64,000 bases of DNA, from contig OZ024929.1 of assembly GCA_964017235.1 (NCBI GenBank), forward strand, positions 162,053,609 through 162,117,608, read 5' to 3'. The position numbers and the translations under genes were made by a program. The DNA comes from Sabellastarte sp. h YS-2021 (Eukaryota > Annelida > Polychaeta > Sabellida > Sabellidae). Below, piece by piece: positions 12,571 to 24,908 of the stretch (position 1 is the stretch's first letter; the number at the start of each line of letters is the position of its first letter). The notes beneath the pieces are model-generated. The model searched no databases. It was not told where the DNA came from and saw nothing but the letters and a program-made list of their open reading frames with translations.

Positions 12571-15500
12571 TTTATAAGCAATCCAATTATGACAGGACAT
12601 CCCTGCCTAATGTATCCCTTCACAGTCCATGTGATGTGAGAAATACTCCTTGTGAGGTCTCATTACTAAATCAACAGTCATTCAACACTATTATAACTGA
12701 TTAGAAGCACTGTATGTTAGTTCCAGATTAATATTAATAGATTTTGAGAGTAGATATAACCTTATCTTTTTTTCTTTCTTTTTTTTTCTTTTGCAATCCA
12801 GTCTGATGGTGTGTTGATCTGTTTATTTAACTTCTCCACCTGAAAATAGAAATAAGCAAGAGAAAAATTCAGCCCGGTAGAAGAATGGAACAAAGTAAAA
12901 TGGATCCATTTGAAGGAGCACTTCAAGAACAAAAACTATATGTGCTATCAGCTTAAATGAAATTTTTATTTGAGTGAATAAAAGAAATTTTCTTATTATG
13001 TAAAAAGCCAAATTCTAGTGTCTGCAAAATTTCCCAGTTATACTACCTGGGAATTTGGTCATTGGCACTTCTTTGAGAAGTGGAGACAGAAATATATACT
13101 TTGTGTCAATCTTTCTTTTCTTGTTAAATCTACCTAATAAAAATACTCTGAATAAAGGGTAAATCCATTAATATTTCAATACATCCTGAGCTTCTTAAAT
13201 TTCTTCTTTATGTTCATTCTAAAGTTCCATATCCATAATGAAGATTTATTACATTTTCGCCAATTAATGTATTATACTGAAGGCGTAAACAACTAAATAT
13301 GCACTCGTAGGAGCCCAGTTAACCAATAATCCCAACATGCTATAAAAATATATGCAATGTAATTTAGAATGAAGGGAAAAATTTATATGCACATTTCATT
13401 TTGTGTTGTTTATCTTTTCTCCCTCGTTGGTCCTTCATTATTCATTAAAATAGATGAAGGAAAAAAAAAATATATAATCATTATCTTGATTAAATTAATA
13501 CCATATATCAAATAAAATAATACCAACTATCTTCCTTTTGAGTGAACTGTATACTATTATCTCCTCTTTATGTCTGTGTTCCTTGAGATATATTTTTCAC
13601 AGATTGAGGACAAAACCCACCAAAGTAGAATGGTAGTCCTCTTGGATATAAATGTCCAATGAAAAAATGTTTATAGAACAAATCCGTCCACTTATATTGT
13701 GGTGGTGGCTCAGAAACATCCACATATTGGCTTTAATAAATTTAAAATTGTTATTGGATTCACTTCTGTTACATTTCACAGGCTAAATAGCAAATTGGGT
13801 TTGTGATCTAATCTTCTGTGATAGCTTTTATATCCAAGTTAAAAGAGTGAAGGAGGACCCTGAGCCATTCGATATTCCCAAATTACCAACCCCTCCTCGT
13901 TCTAATGTAGAAGTCAGCATACACAAAATGTCACTGTGTACATAACTAAAGGTGTGTAAATTTGAATATTCTCCAGTTACTTTACCCTAGAGTTTGTCAT
14001 TAATTTTCTTTTTGAACTACCACCTATTTGATGGCTATCCACCGTGTTATTCATCAGAAGTGGTATCAGACTGATGATAAAAGTCCTCAATATAAATATG
14101 TGTGTATAAATAATACATGATACTACTTGGAGGAAAATAATAAAAACTGGAGGCAGGCAAATAAATCAGCCAAGATATCACTTAGATGTCATTTGGGGTA
14201 GCAGGGAAGAGACCCAATAACACAATGTAATACCTTCTCTTGGTAAATGGAATTCAATTAAACCTGCTGTAATATATCACTGTATAAATTCATTGAGCTT
14301 GAGGTTTAAAACCTCTTACCAATGACATCTGAAAACACATCAACTAGGACAAAGTTAACGTGACTTAATGTACCTTTTGTATCCAGATGTTGTTAATGTC
14401 TATGCTTTTCTGTAGAAGGTTTATCAGCATCTGTTATAATTGTAAACTTATACCATTGTTTTCTTTTGTGACCTCATTCATAATGAAAGGACACGCAAAA
14501 GCTTTGTCACAGTAATCTCCAGAGGGTTTTGTGCTTTTAATGTGTCTACTCTGCTATCACAATAAATGTTTAAGTGGCAAACCCTTTGCAACAGAATCTC
14601 TTATTAATAAAACATACATCTGTTGATAAACCCACAGATATCACTGGTGAGTAGTTATAATAAAAGACATTGTTACAATTACTGTACATAACTAGGATTT
14701 CACATAATTTTTGAAAAAGTCTTGGTTCCTTCTCAGAAAAGTGTCTTTACATCTCCTGTTTATACCCATGTTCCACTGGCATGAGTTTGCCTCCAGACTG
14801 CCCTGAGTTTGCATTCAGCAGCTAACTTATGGAAGTCGTGCAACCTGAATTTTTTTCATTTATAAAGTCTCAAAAGCACACTTGGGCAATCACTGTTATT
14901 CTTTTTAAACATGTTAAAAGCTTTTGTGAGTGAGCATTTCCATTTTTGGTTTGAAGTCACTTACGGCTGATCTGAAGGATTCTAGGACTTATCTTAATAG
15001 TGCTTATATGAGGTTTCTGCATAGATCATAGCAGTTGGGAACAGGTCATAGAACTTGCCTTGTTGAGCTTAAATAAAAACCTGTATTTTCTGTTGTTAAA
15101 CTTAGCTTTTGACAAGGGACAAATAAATTGTGTTCCCACCTTTTTCAACAGTAGCAGTCATAGCAGCCTATTAAGTTATAACTTGGGGAGGTATTACAAT
15201 AAGTCGGGAGAATGAAACTGGAAATGAACTCGGTGTGCTGACCTAACAAAAGAATGACAAAAGTGATGGGTCAGTAGACTAGATTACACGGAAATGTTGT
15301 ACTTACTTGTTAAATAAAAATAAAACCCTCAAGTACAAATTTACTTCAATAAAAATTCAATTTGATGCCAAAGTAGTTAACTGATCCTTATAGTATCTCT
15401 TGCATTGAAATTTACCTCTTTTCTGCAGGTCCTAGTTAAGCATAAGTATTTCTTATGAGTCTTGTTCACCAGCCAAGTTTGAAAGGTTACATGGAACTGA

Positions 15501-17673
15501 AAAACAACCATTACTCTGTTGAGTGTGATGCTAAACATTCTAACATACACCGGTACATGACAATTAGTACATTATTGTACAAATCAAAGAACACTGTGCA
15601 GTGAATTTATCAGCAAAGTATAGAATCCCCCATTCACAACTTATCCCAAAACTTCTCTGAGAAATGATTTGAGGCTCGAGGATGAGAAAGAGGTAAACAC
15701 TAAGCAAAATGAGTCCTTGAAATAGTTGGCATAGTAACTCCTTCCAGCCGTCATCTAAAGTGACACTTTTTTTCACCACTGCCGGTTTTTAAGCAGTCAA
15801 TTTGTAGTGCAATATGAAGCTATCCAAAGGAGATTGTGGCCGTAACATTGGATTTAGTTGATGCAGCTGTGCTACCTCATGAGACATTAAACAGGCGCGT
15901 TGCTGTAGTGTTTAAATTCATCGCAAAAACCAATTTCTTCTTGCACTTTAAAAGTGAAGTGATTAATCTAACCATAGTTAATCAGCTGATGCAAGTTGCC
16001 CAGCTTTCAGCTTTTTTTCAAATGGAACAGAAAATGGGGATAGGTTTGAATAAAAGAACTACAGATAATTTTGTTTACTTCATAGGCCCCATGTCAGTTA
16101 TGTTAAATCCATTATTGAAATGTATTTTATTAATTTAACCTAAAAATTATTATGCAAATTGATGTATATTCAGAAGTATTATATGGTACAGTTTGCTTTC
16201 TGATTACCTCCCACTAGAATCAAATGCCATGTTAATGAAGTTTCAGGGATTTTTTTTTTTTGTCCAATGTTTTTCAGGTATAGTTGTGTTTCATTGTGGA
16301 AGTTGGAGAACATGCTTCTATCCTTTGTTGAAAGTGTTTGCTATTCTTACTGCAAGAAAATATCCAAAATATGTATTATTGAATGTTTTTTTTCTTTAAT
16401 TTCCTGTTTTGAGAATGTCACTATGTCACTACATTACCAGACATTGTATAAAACAGACTATTTTGATTCTAAATAATACATGAAAAAAATGAAGTATTTT
16501 TGAAGGAATCTATAGAGTGGGTTATGGGGTGTCCCCATTTCCTGTGTGAAGTTGCCACAGTAGGTTAAGATGATGATAATGAATTAGATGTGTAACTTTC
16601 CACCTGTTTCTCTGGTGATACCAGCCAAAGAAAGAGGGTCTTGTTCAAAAGGTTACATCTAGTCAGTGACAAATTAAAATATAAAAAACCCACAGTTTTT
16701 GGGGGATCCAAAGTATTAAAAATTTACAGGGCAGTAGTATGAATATGATTGTTGTTTATGATAAACTTTGACAGAACAGATGCATTGTTATAGGATATGA
16801 ATGGACGTTGTTGCATGTTGAACTTTTATAAGCCACTGCTTTGTATAACGATGTGATAACTGCATTACTCGACTGAAAGTTTATCTAAAATTAGTTCAGC
16901 TGTTTTTATTTCTTCTGATAAAGCTACAGCATAGAAATTTTGAGGTATCTTTCAAATTGGACAGTGGTCACACTTGAAATGTAGTTATTTTTTGTGTGTC
17001 ACTCTCTTTCCCTTTCTGTATGTCAGTGTTGCTCTTTTAAAACATGTTAGCTTTTGCTTCCTATCTATCACAAGATTGATGTAATAAAAGTACAGTCGCA
17101 GCTGTGTTTCTCAGTCAATACCTGTACCATTATGTTTTGGAAATTTTTTATGCCATGTTGTTGCTAAAATTATACCATCATTAAAACAGTTGTAAGGGTT
17201 TAAGCACTCTTGCATGTGCATTTGTTTTCAGTAAATGTGTGTAAGATGCAAATAACAGAATTCATGTGATCTCAGTGTGGTGCTTTTAGTGTGTGTCTTT
17301 GGCTCTGCTGTTTCTTCACGTGTCCCATGTACACTACACACTTTCCTGATTAAATTAAAGACAGTAGTTCTGCAAATTCTGCATGTAAAATGAGTGGTGG
17401 ACGATGTAGGAACTTGTCACTTAGGGATCTATTTTTCTCAAAGACTACTTTTGGTATTATGAAACTTCATTTTTTTATCTCCATGTAGTTGTTTACAGTG
17501 AAGTTTATATTATGTATTCATGTACTCCAAAGTCTTTGAATATCAGGGACTTGGACATTTGTCTCTCCTATTACATATTTTTCACCTGATGGACATTATG
17601 TGTTCCTGAAGCGCAAAGAATAAATGATGCACACAAATTGGATTATATTTTTGTTTGTTTTATGTATTTCCAG
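12571..17673. other. Non-coding sequence before the first visible SSBP exon
   Basis: AT-rich intron-like sequence. I looked for the exon that should precede [10 protein letters not shown], a Pro/His/Asn-rich segment in this family, and did not find one. No repeats recognised. Confidence 0.5.
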
Positions 17674-17745
17674 CCCTTTATGTCTCCTCGCTTTCCTGGG
17701 GGTCCTCGTGGTCCAGTGCGGATGCCCAACCAAGAAGTGTTTAAT
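17674..17745 (+). CDS. SSBP3: SSBP exon a ([10 protein letters not shown] exon)
   Basis: The acceptor is a pyrimidine-rich stretch ending in tttccag, and the donor is GTGAGT at 17746. The exon has 72 nt, starts and ends in phase 0, and encodes 24 residues beginning [20 protein letters not shown] and ending EVFN. This is the best conserved block of the SSBP proline-rich region and anchors the family call. A residue preceding PFM must come from an upstream exon that I could not find in bases 1-17673. Confidence 0.95.
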
Positions 17746-18368
17746 GTGAGTTTGAGACAACTGTAATATACTAGTAATATAGACTAGAAACTGTAACTGA
17801 AACCTCCAATATTTTCACTATTTGGTACTAGTTATGGCAACATTAAAGTTGTATATAAAAGTATAGCTATTTTATAATGTTTACCCAAATCCATGTTAAT
17901 TGTTTTGCACAATGCAATTTGGTCATTCTATCAGTTATGGTTGTTTATCTATCAGTCCTCAGTTGTCTTTAATGTTATGGTTAGAAAAGGAAATGTGAAA
18001 TTCCGGATTATGCCAACCCGCTTGAAATAAAGCCACAAGAAATAACATACACTGGTATGAAGCAGCCATCTATTTGATTTAATTTCTCATAATTCAAAGC
18101 AATTAGTACAATTGTCTCCTAAAATGTGACTTTTATATTAACAAGGCATGATCTACACAATAAGTTGTAAATGGAAAACTGCTTAATTTGCTTATTGATG
18201 GGATTGTAGTCGAAGCCAACAAAAGAATGTAAAATTCAAAACCAGTTTTGGCTTTGAGCATTCAGAATACACACTTTTAGCCAAGTTATTTTAAGATTCC
18301 TTAAGATTATAAAATGCAATAACTGTGGAATATGCTGATGCACATCTTTTGTTTTGATACTCTTTCAG
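17746..18368 (+). other. SSBP intron a-b
   Basis: A short intron between two well supported exons; nothing else recognised. Confidence 0.8.
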
Positions 18369-18405
18369 GGACCTGGAGGACAGATGCCAATGGACATGCG
18401 ACCAG
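18369..18405 (+). CDS. SSBP3: SSBP exon b (37 nt)
   Basis: The acceptor is ctctttcag and the donor GTATGT at 18406. The exon encodes GPGGQMPMDMRP plus the first base of a Gly codon. It is shorter than what I recall at this position in vertebrate SSBP proteins. The phase-1 end is completed exactly by the GA that opens the next exon, 34.8 kb downstream, which supports both exons. Confidence 0.9.
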
Positions 18406-19237
18406 GTATGTTGTAATATATTGTAATGGGCTTGACAGTAATGGGCTTGAACTCTTAGTCTATTTTATGTAAAGTCTCAACAGTTTACCATTTATCCCCA
18501 CTTGTCCAACTAGTGGTAGTGAGTTTATCACTACTGGAGTCATGTCACGCTGGTTGTAGAAAATTTAACCCTTCTAACAGAGTTCAGCTCATATGCGTTC
18601 CACATATATGTACGTTGAAAGTTAGGGGTGGAACTGTTTACAGAAATCAAAACCAGTTACCGAGGCTTTGAAACAAATGAAATCCGGTATTTCATATGCT
18701 TGTTACTGTGCAATGAAAATTAATTGCAGGTGTACATGAGCCATAACTTGCAGCTGGAAATGGCTTTTGCGAGGTATTACTAGGCATGTAAACATTATTT
18801 TTGCTCAGTGTAAAGTAAAAATGTGGCATATTTCTCCAAATATGTATATTTTTTGTCATTTTGATGAAGTTTCGGCCATGAGAAAGCCTAAAGTGATGAC
18901 GTTTTCAGTAAACGGTTCCCAAATATTCTTTGCGGATTTTGTTCACAGAAAGCCTATCTAAGCCTACTTTATTGAAACCTTTCCCAACATCTACCAAAGT
19001 TTTAGTAACTTGGTGTGTGTTCTATAAACATCTAGCTCTCCTGCCCAAGCAGCTCTGATGAATTAACAGAGCCAATGTTCCCTAGTTTTGTCACTCATTC
19101 CGCTGTAATATATCTCCTGGTTATTGCTTGTTTATCACATTAATGAGCAATAAGTTCCCTGAGGCAGCTGAACTGTCACTCCAGGCATTGGGGGATACTT
19201 ACTACTCTGACTGTACAACACTGGCAAGTTATGTGGG

Positions 19238-19944
19238 TGTTCCACCACACGACTAAGGCTCCCGATTAAGGGTTTTTGAGGGTCGGTTTGAAATATTTGC
19301 TTAGTCCCAGACCTTCTGTAAGGGTCGGTTGTGGTCGGTTGGGGCCGTGTGAGAAATCAAACATGTTTGATATTTCACACGACCCCAACCGATTATTTTT
19401 TCCCGCCATAAACAAAATGTCCAGTCCCAGGCGTCCTCAGGCCTCCTCAGATCAAATTTACACAGTCCTATGTGGTCCCAGGCCGCCTGCGACCCTTAGT
19501 CGCCGACCCTTAGTCCCAGACCCTCTATTCTTAGTCCCAGGCCTCCTGCGACCCTTAGTCCCATTGCAAAACAAAAATCGGCTATCTCGGTCTGGGGACG
19601 CCTGGGGACGCCTCAGGACACCTTGTGGGGTCGGGACTTAATCCTGGGTTAGTCGGCTCTTAGTCCCAGGAGGCCTGAGGCGTCCTGGGACCCAGTCGGT
19701 TTGTCTACGACAGGATCGTGGTTCAAACCGACCACAAAAATGGCTTAGTCGGTTCTTAGTCCCAGACCAGTTAGGGACTGTCTGGGGCCTCCTGGGGCGT
19801 CCTGAGGCCGATCTGTAGTTAATCCCAGACCTTCATACCGATTCTGTCTTCCACCCCATTGGTCAATTTTTTTTCCATTTTTTCCAAGACTACCCACGAT
19901 TAAGGGTCGCCGACAGGATCGGGGCTTAATCCTTTGGTGGAACA
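19238..19944. mobile_element. 707-bp palindromic TIR element
   Basis: Perfect 10-bp terminal inverted repeats TGTTCCACCA / TGGTGGAACA. Weaker inverted similarity continues inward (CGACTAAGGCTCCCGATTAA against the reverse of the right end). The interior is GC-rich relative to its surroundings and built from CTTAGTCCCAG and GTCGGTTG motifs in both orientations. Near 19337-19391 a near-perfect hairpin has arms CGGTTGGGGCCGTGTGAGAA / TTTCACACGACCCCAACCG. No transposase. No target duplication is evident, so the class is open. Confidence 0.7.
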
Positions 19945-20473
19945 AGGGCATAACACTAAGTTCCACAGGTGCACTTTCTTATGGTTAGACAGTAATAGTC
20001 ATCCTGCATTTAGAAAATATTACTGCAAAAAATTTGACATACAGAAACATCCTCTCTGTGTAGTGTCTGCACTGTTGTTTCTACTTTCTGTAATTATTTG
20101 CAAAATTTAGGTGCTGAAACAAAACATACTTTCAAGGCCCTAGTACAGATAGTTCGACATGTTCCTGTGTTACATCTTAGAAATTTTTTCACTATATTAA
20201 AATCTGAATCATCTTTTCCCCAGAATACAACATTTTTTTTTATTGTGTTAATACATCTTACCTAATGGACAATTATCTGTACTGGTCAGCACCGACCGGT
20301 CCCACCAAAAGTCAGAAAAAGGCGTCATGTGCATGCAGCTGCAGGATTGTTTGTGTCAGTTGTGTGCTATCCATTCGCCAGTTGGTGTGACCTACTTACT
20401 TCCTGTCTGAACAATGTGACATCATAGCATCTTTTTCGTTTTGCACATGTGCATTCAGATGCTTCGAAGTTGA

Positions 20474-22500
20474 ATGAATTGTTGTAATTTCACTATGAAG
20501 ACATCTGATTTCAACAAATACTTCATATCCAGTGTTTCTGCATACATCATGGCCTCACCAGGACAGAAATGCAGAAGTTGTGGACATTTTATGGCCATGT
20601 TCAACCAGCACAGCAAGTACACGCAGTGTAGTGACAAAGGTTTGGGTAGTGATCACTTGCTAGTGATCAGAAATCCCAGCTAGCAACCCTCGTGTACAAA
20701 ACTAGAAAGGAAAAGAAACTGACCAGCCAATGGCCCTCCCTAGTGGATCTGTCTAGTTTCTAGGGCAGGTAGGTCAAAAACAGAAAGAGTGCAGAGAATG
20801 CGACCAGTAGCAAGAAGACAACCTCTGCTAAAGAACCTGCCAAGAAGAAATCATCTTCTAAGTCTTCCAGTTGTACTAGCTCTACTAGTGAAGATATTAA
20901 GGTACTGGACGCAAAGTGGTCTGAGAGATTCGCCAGATTAGACTCCATACACCTTCCCAGCATCCTACCAGTCAACCAGTTTTCAACAGGTCACAGTGCC
21001 AGTTTCACCACTAAACCATAGTATTGTGGTTGAATGCCAATTTTAGAACCTGTTCCCAAAGCGGAACTTAGGTGAAAAACTGGGTGTGTTTGATTTATTA
21101 AACGTGAAGACATAAGTTTTCAAATGCATACCTTAGCTATAATTTGTATATAAATGTGAACCACAATATGTTTTTTGAAGACTTTCGAGGACAAAATGGG
21201 TGATGTATTGATAGAATAATTTAAAATACTATTAAATATTTGTTGTTGTTGAATATTTTGGAAAACTTAAGTTAAAATAATGAATATGTGAATAATCTGG
21301 CTTTGGTTGAAAGAAAATGAAATGTAACCAGATCAGTGTCTTTCAGTCGGCAAATAGGTTTCCAGTTTACTATCTTCAACACTATTAGTAAAGCAGCCAG
21401 CCGATGTTGTCACTTCAGAGGGACCTTTGATTCAACCTGCCGGTCCGGCCAGTCAGACCTCTTCAAGCCAGCTTCCTACTGGTATCAGTAGGATGCCAGT
21501 GTTGCAGTCTACCAGACCGGTCAGCTAGATTATTTCCAGTCAGACTCCTACCAGCAAGAAGATCCTGTTCAGTTGCTGGTGCTGCTGCAGAAGAAGAAGG
21601 TGAGGTTTCTGACCAACAGGCTGGTACACCAGAACAGGAACCGGATCAACAGCTTTCTGAAGAGCAGAACTACTGGGAAACTGTTAGGGGTGTCCATTTG
21701 TTTATGGGGTGGCGTCAAGTACCAAAATTTGAAATTTCAGCCTCTTTGCAAGATGATAACTACTTTGCCAGTCCCAGGACCCAGCCAACTGGTAAAATAT
21801 CAGAGTAACTTTTATCAGATGGCTGGCTCTGCTGAAAAATGGAAAAGCTGAACCTGACTTTGACTGAAGGCTACTCTACACATAGTACTGATACCAGTGG
21901 ACTGTCAAGGGACCAGTTTATCAAGGTTCCTCGTACTCAGAAGTGGTATGATTTGTAATCAGAAAAAAAAAAATTTTCCCTCTTGAAAGTTTACAACTGG
22001 CCTAATGAACTGGCGAAAGTCAATAGTTCTTTCACCAGAATTGCTAGACATGCTCTATCTTATGGATCACCAGCCTTCTGGTTTGAGGTGATAGTTACCT
22101 GGTTTATTTAAAGGCAGGATTAAACATGATACAATGGCTGCTTTCAGGAACTCACCCCTTCATATGACCTCCCTGTCTACGGACAGTATGATCGCGAAAG
22201 CAGAGTAGGAGATATCTCACCATAGTGATGAACATCTCTCTAGTAACTCCCATAAGTAATCCAGCTGGTACCACCCATATCCTCAGTCAGCCAAGCAAGC
22301 ACTGGACACCAGGTGGAAATCCAGTCCAACAGCATGGAAAACACTCGGCCATCATGGTCAGAGCGATTAAGGTTGGGACAAAGCCTCCAACTATTCACAG
22401 GAACTGGCCAAACTATTCACAGGAACTGGCCAAGAGCCAAAGTCCTTATAAATGACAATTACTGTGTAACCCAGAGGGATTTCGTGGAGATGGCATGAAG
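20474..22500 (+). pseudogene. DIRS gag-like region, broken
   Basis: A Cys/His-type start (GQKCRSCGHFMAMFNQHSKY) is followed by a Lys/Ser-rich stretch and a segment reading DAKWSERFARLDSI, which resembles the gag-like ORF of DIRS elements. The frame is interrupted by several stops and shifts. Near 22313-22498 two direct 20-bp repeats around ctattcacaggaactggcca are visible. Confidence 0.6.
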
Positions 22501-23269
22501 TAGGGAGACACTTGTGCACAATTTTCAGACTTTAAATGTAAATTGTCTTCTGTCTAGGTATGGGTCGGTAGGCCCAGTGTCTCTGTATCAAGAGCATTTT
22601 AGTGAAATACCATGTTTTAACAACTGCCATTTCACTTGTCAGCATATATAATGGAAGGAATACTTAAAAATATTCGGAATGTTCACAAAATCTGGAGAAG
22701 TAAGCTTTTACTTCATATTTTTTGTGCATTTTGCAGACTTTAATAGTGATAACGTTGAGCAGAATTTCCATGTTTTGGTTACGACAATTTATAACTTCTA
22801 TCTCACTTGTCAACACATGTAATCTAAAGAAAACTTGAATTATTGGAAACAAACCACAAATTTGAAGAATTTGCTCGCTTTTATCCCATGTTTTTCTCCG
22901 TTTAGGGACTTTTATTGTGATGTCAATAACAGGAAATATCCATGTTTGGTTGGGGTGTACTAAAACGGGGAGTCCTGAAATTGGTACTGTTTTACATTGG
23001 CTACCACCCAATGTACATATTTTCATATCAACCCATCCTTATTTCTGTCCAACCTGTCTCCAATGTCAACATTGTTGCTCCAAGGTCATACGAATCCTCA
23101 AGGAAGGCTACACCCTCCCCTTCTAGAGCCGACGAACTTTGACCAGGTCAGTAATAAGAAGTGGCTATGTACATCAAAGAAAGCTACCCCTCCCCTTTAA
23201 GAATCGACGAACTTTGAGTCTTTGACGAGGTCAATGATTAAAAAGTGGCTAGTACATTCGCTCAGGAAC

Positions 23270-24520
23270 AGCTACCTGATGGAGGCATTACATGCACAAA
23301 AGAATGCAGTAGAAAAGGTCCAAAATCAGACATCTCGGGCTTTCTTCAACAGACTTATTTTGGTTACAAAACAATGAATGGAGACCTATGCTAGATCTGA
23401 GCCCACTGAACAAATATCTGAATTCAGAAAAATACAAAATGGAGACACCAGAGAGCATTAGGACTTGCTTGCAGAAAGGTAAATGGGTAACATCCATAGA
23501 TTTCAAGGACACTTACTTCCATTTTCCAATAAACCCACAATTCAGGAAATACCTACGTTTTCATGTCCGGGGTCAATCCTACCGGTTCAAAGCTCTACTG
23601 TTTGGTCTATTCATAGCTCCAATGGAATCCACAGCAGTAGTCAAGGAAGTCAAACTGATGGCTCAAAACTAGAGTATAAGAATCCACCAGTACTTATACG
23701 ATTGGTTGGTCTGAGCCACATCTCCCCAAACTTTTCTCTATCATACTCGGACCCTAGTAGCTATGTTTTTAGTCAGAACTGGAACCCAAGGAGATCTTTG
23801 AATTCATAGGTTACCAGTATGACCTCAGAGAGGGCAAGGCCAGACCCACCTCGGAACATTTGCAAACCTTAAACTTAAAAGTTCAAAAGCTGCTTATCAA
23901 ACCTTACTATCAGGTCAGGCAACTCATGACACTCATAGATCTGCTAACAGCTACCGAAAAACAAGTCCACCTAGGTCGGCTACACATGAGGCAGATCCAG
24001 GGGCACCTGAAAAATCATTGGAGGATCCCAGAATCACCAGAAAAGGTGATCCCGTCCCAAGATCTCTACACCCACACTTAAAATGGTGGCTCCATGAGGC
24101 AAATGTCCTTCTGGGTCAATCACTACACCAACTCAGCCATGCTCTTCAGATCTTTACAGATGCCTCAAGAGAAGGCTGGGGCTCTCACTTAGGACATCTC
24201 AAAGCAAAAGAAAGAGACTTGGTCACTACCAGAAAATAAGTTGCATATAAACTACCTTGAACTAAAGGCGGTCTTTCTGGCCCTAAAAGTGTTCCAAGAC
24301 TATTGAAACAAAATTGTTCTCATAGCAACAGACACCACCACTGTTGTTGCCTACAAAAAGGAGGGAGGCATGAGCCCGGCTGATTGTGGTAACAGACAAG
24401 CTATCCAGACTGGGCCAGATCATTCAAACAGAATGGTCCCTCCTTCCAGAGGTCCTTCCAGGTCTTCCAACCTCAAATATACCTTTTTGCAATGAGGTTC
24501 CACAAGTCACCTCAGTTTGT
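23270..24520 (+). pseudogene. DIRS reverse transcriptase / RNase H remnant
   Basis: The longest intact piece (23388-23672) has METPESIRTCLQKGKWVTSI and FKDTYFHFPI, the region of the first catalytic Asp, then FKALLFGL. The catalytic box that is YLDD in the family reads YLYD at 23691-23702, so the first Asp of the pair is lost. Further pieces in other frames show HLGRLHMRQIQGHLKNHW and ALQIFTDASREGWGSHLG (RNase H). Stops and frameshifts separate the pieces and a part is missing near 24365-24395. It is not functional. Confidence 0.82.
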
Positions 24521-24908
24521 GTAATAATACAAACATTTGCCCTGCAGTGGTAATGGTCCTAAAATTAGGGGGTCATTTGCCCAAGAATGCCCTGCAGTGG
24601 TAATGGTCTTAATGGATCCTTAATCTCTCAGTAAAGTTAAGAAATATGACCCTGACTGGAGCAAACAAAAATGCCACATTTGAGATGAGCGCCCTGATAC
24701 ATTCTGGTTGAACTTTTTCTAAAGACTTTAATGTAAGCAGGTCACACAAACCTTAACAAGCGATCTGACTTGACATTTAAATTAAAACATAGGTATATCA
24801 AGGTGTCTTGTCAGGCAAGTGTGAATTGGTTATCAGGGAAAAAACCACCTTCATCCACATTATGTCATGGTGTGTAGAAATTTTATAATCAGGGCCATCA
24901 TAATTGTA
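24521..24908. other. Short gap with a duplicated 20-mer
   Basis: GCCCTGCAGTGGTAATGGTC occurs twice, at about 24539 and 24590. Otherwise nothing recognised between the DIRS remnant and the next Helitron-like copy. Confidence 0.5.

Larger units (their letters stand above)
20275..24520 (+). mobile_element. Decayed DIRS-type retroelement
   Basis: A 5' leader, a gag-like region and a reverse transcriptase/RNase H region lie in the order typical of DIRS1-like elements on the + strand. All parts carry stops and frameshifts. The 3' part ends abruptly after the segment with the SPQFV motif near 24519; I did not find the tyrosine recombinase that DIRS elements carry, so the element is 3'-truncated. 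About 22.5-22.95 kb looks like unrelated or strongly diverged sequence between gag and RT. Confidence 0.8.

Noticed and set aside
15836..16138. 100-residue + strand open frame
   Set aside because: No splice support or recognisable domain; length within chance.
19276..19641. 121-residue open frame
   Set aside because: It lies wholly in the palindromic TIR element and reflects its GC-rich repeats.
22664..23026. 120-residue minus-strand open frame
   Set aside because: It overlaps the DIRS element on the opposite strand and shows no family resemblance.
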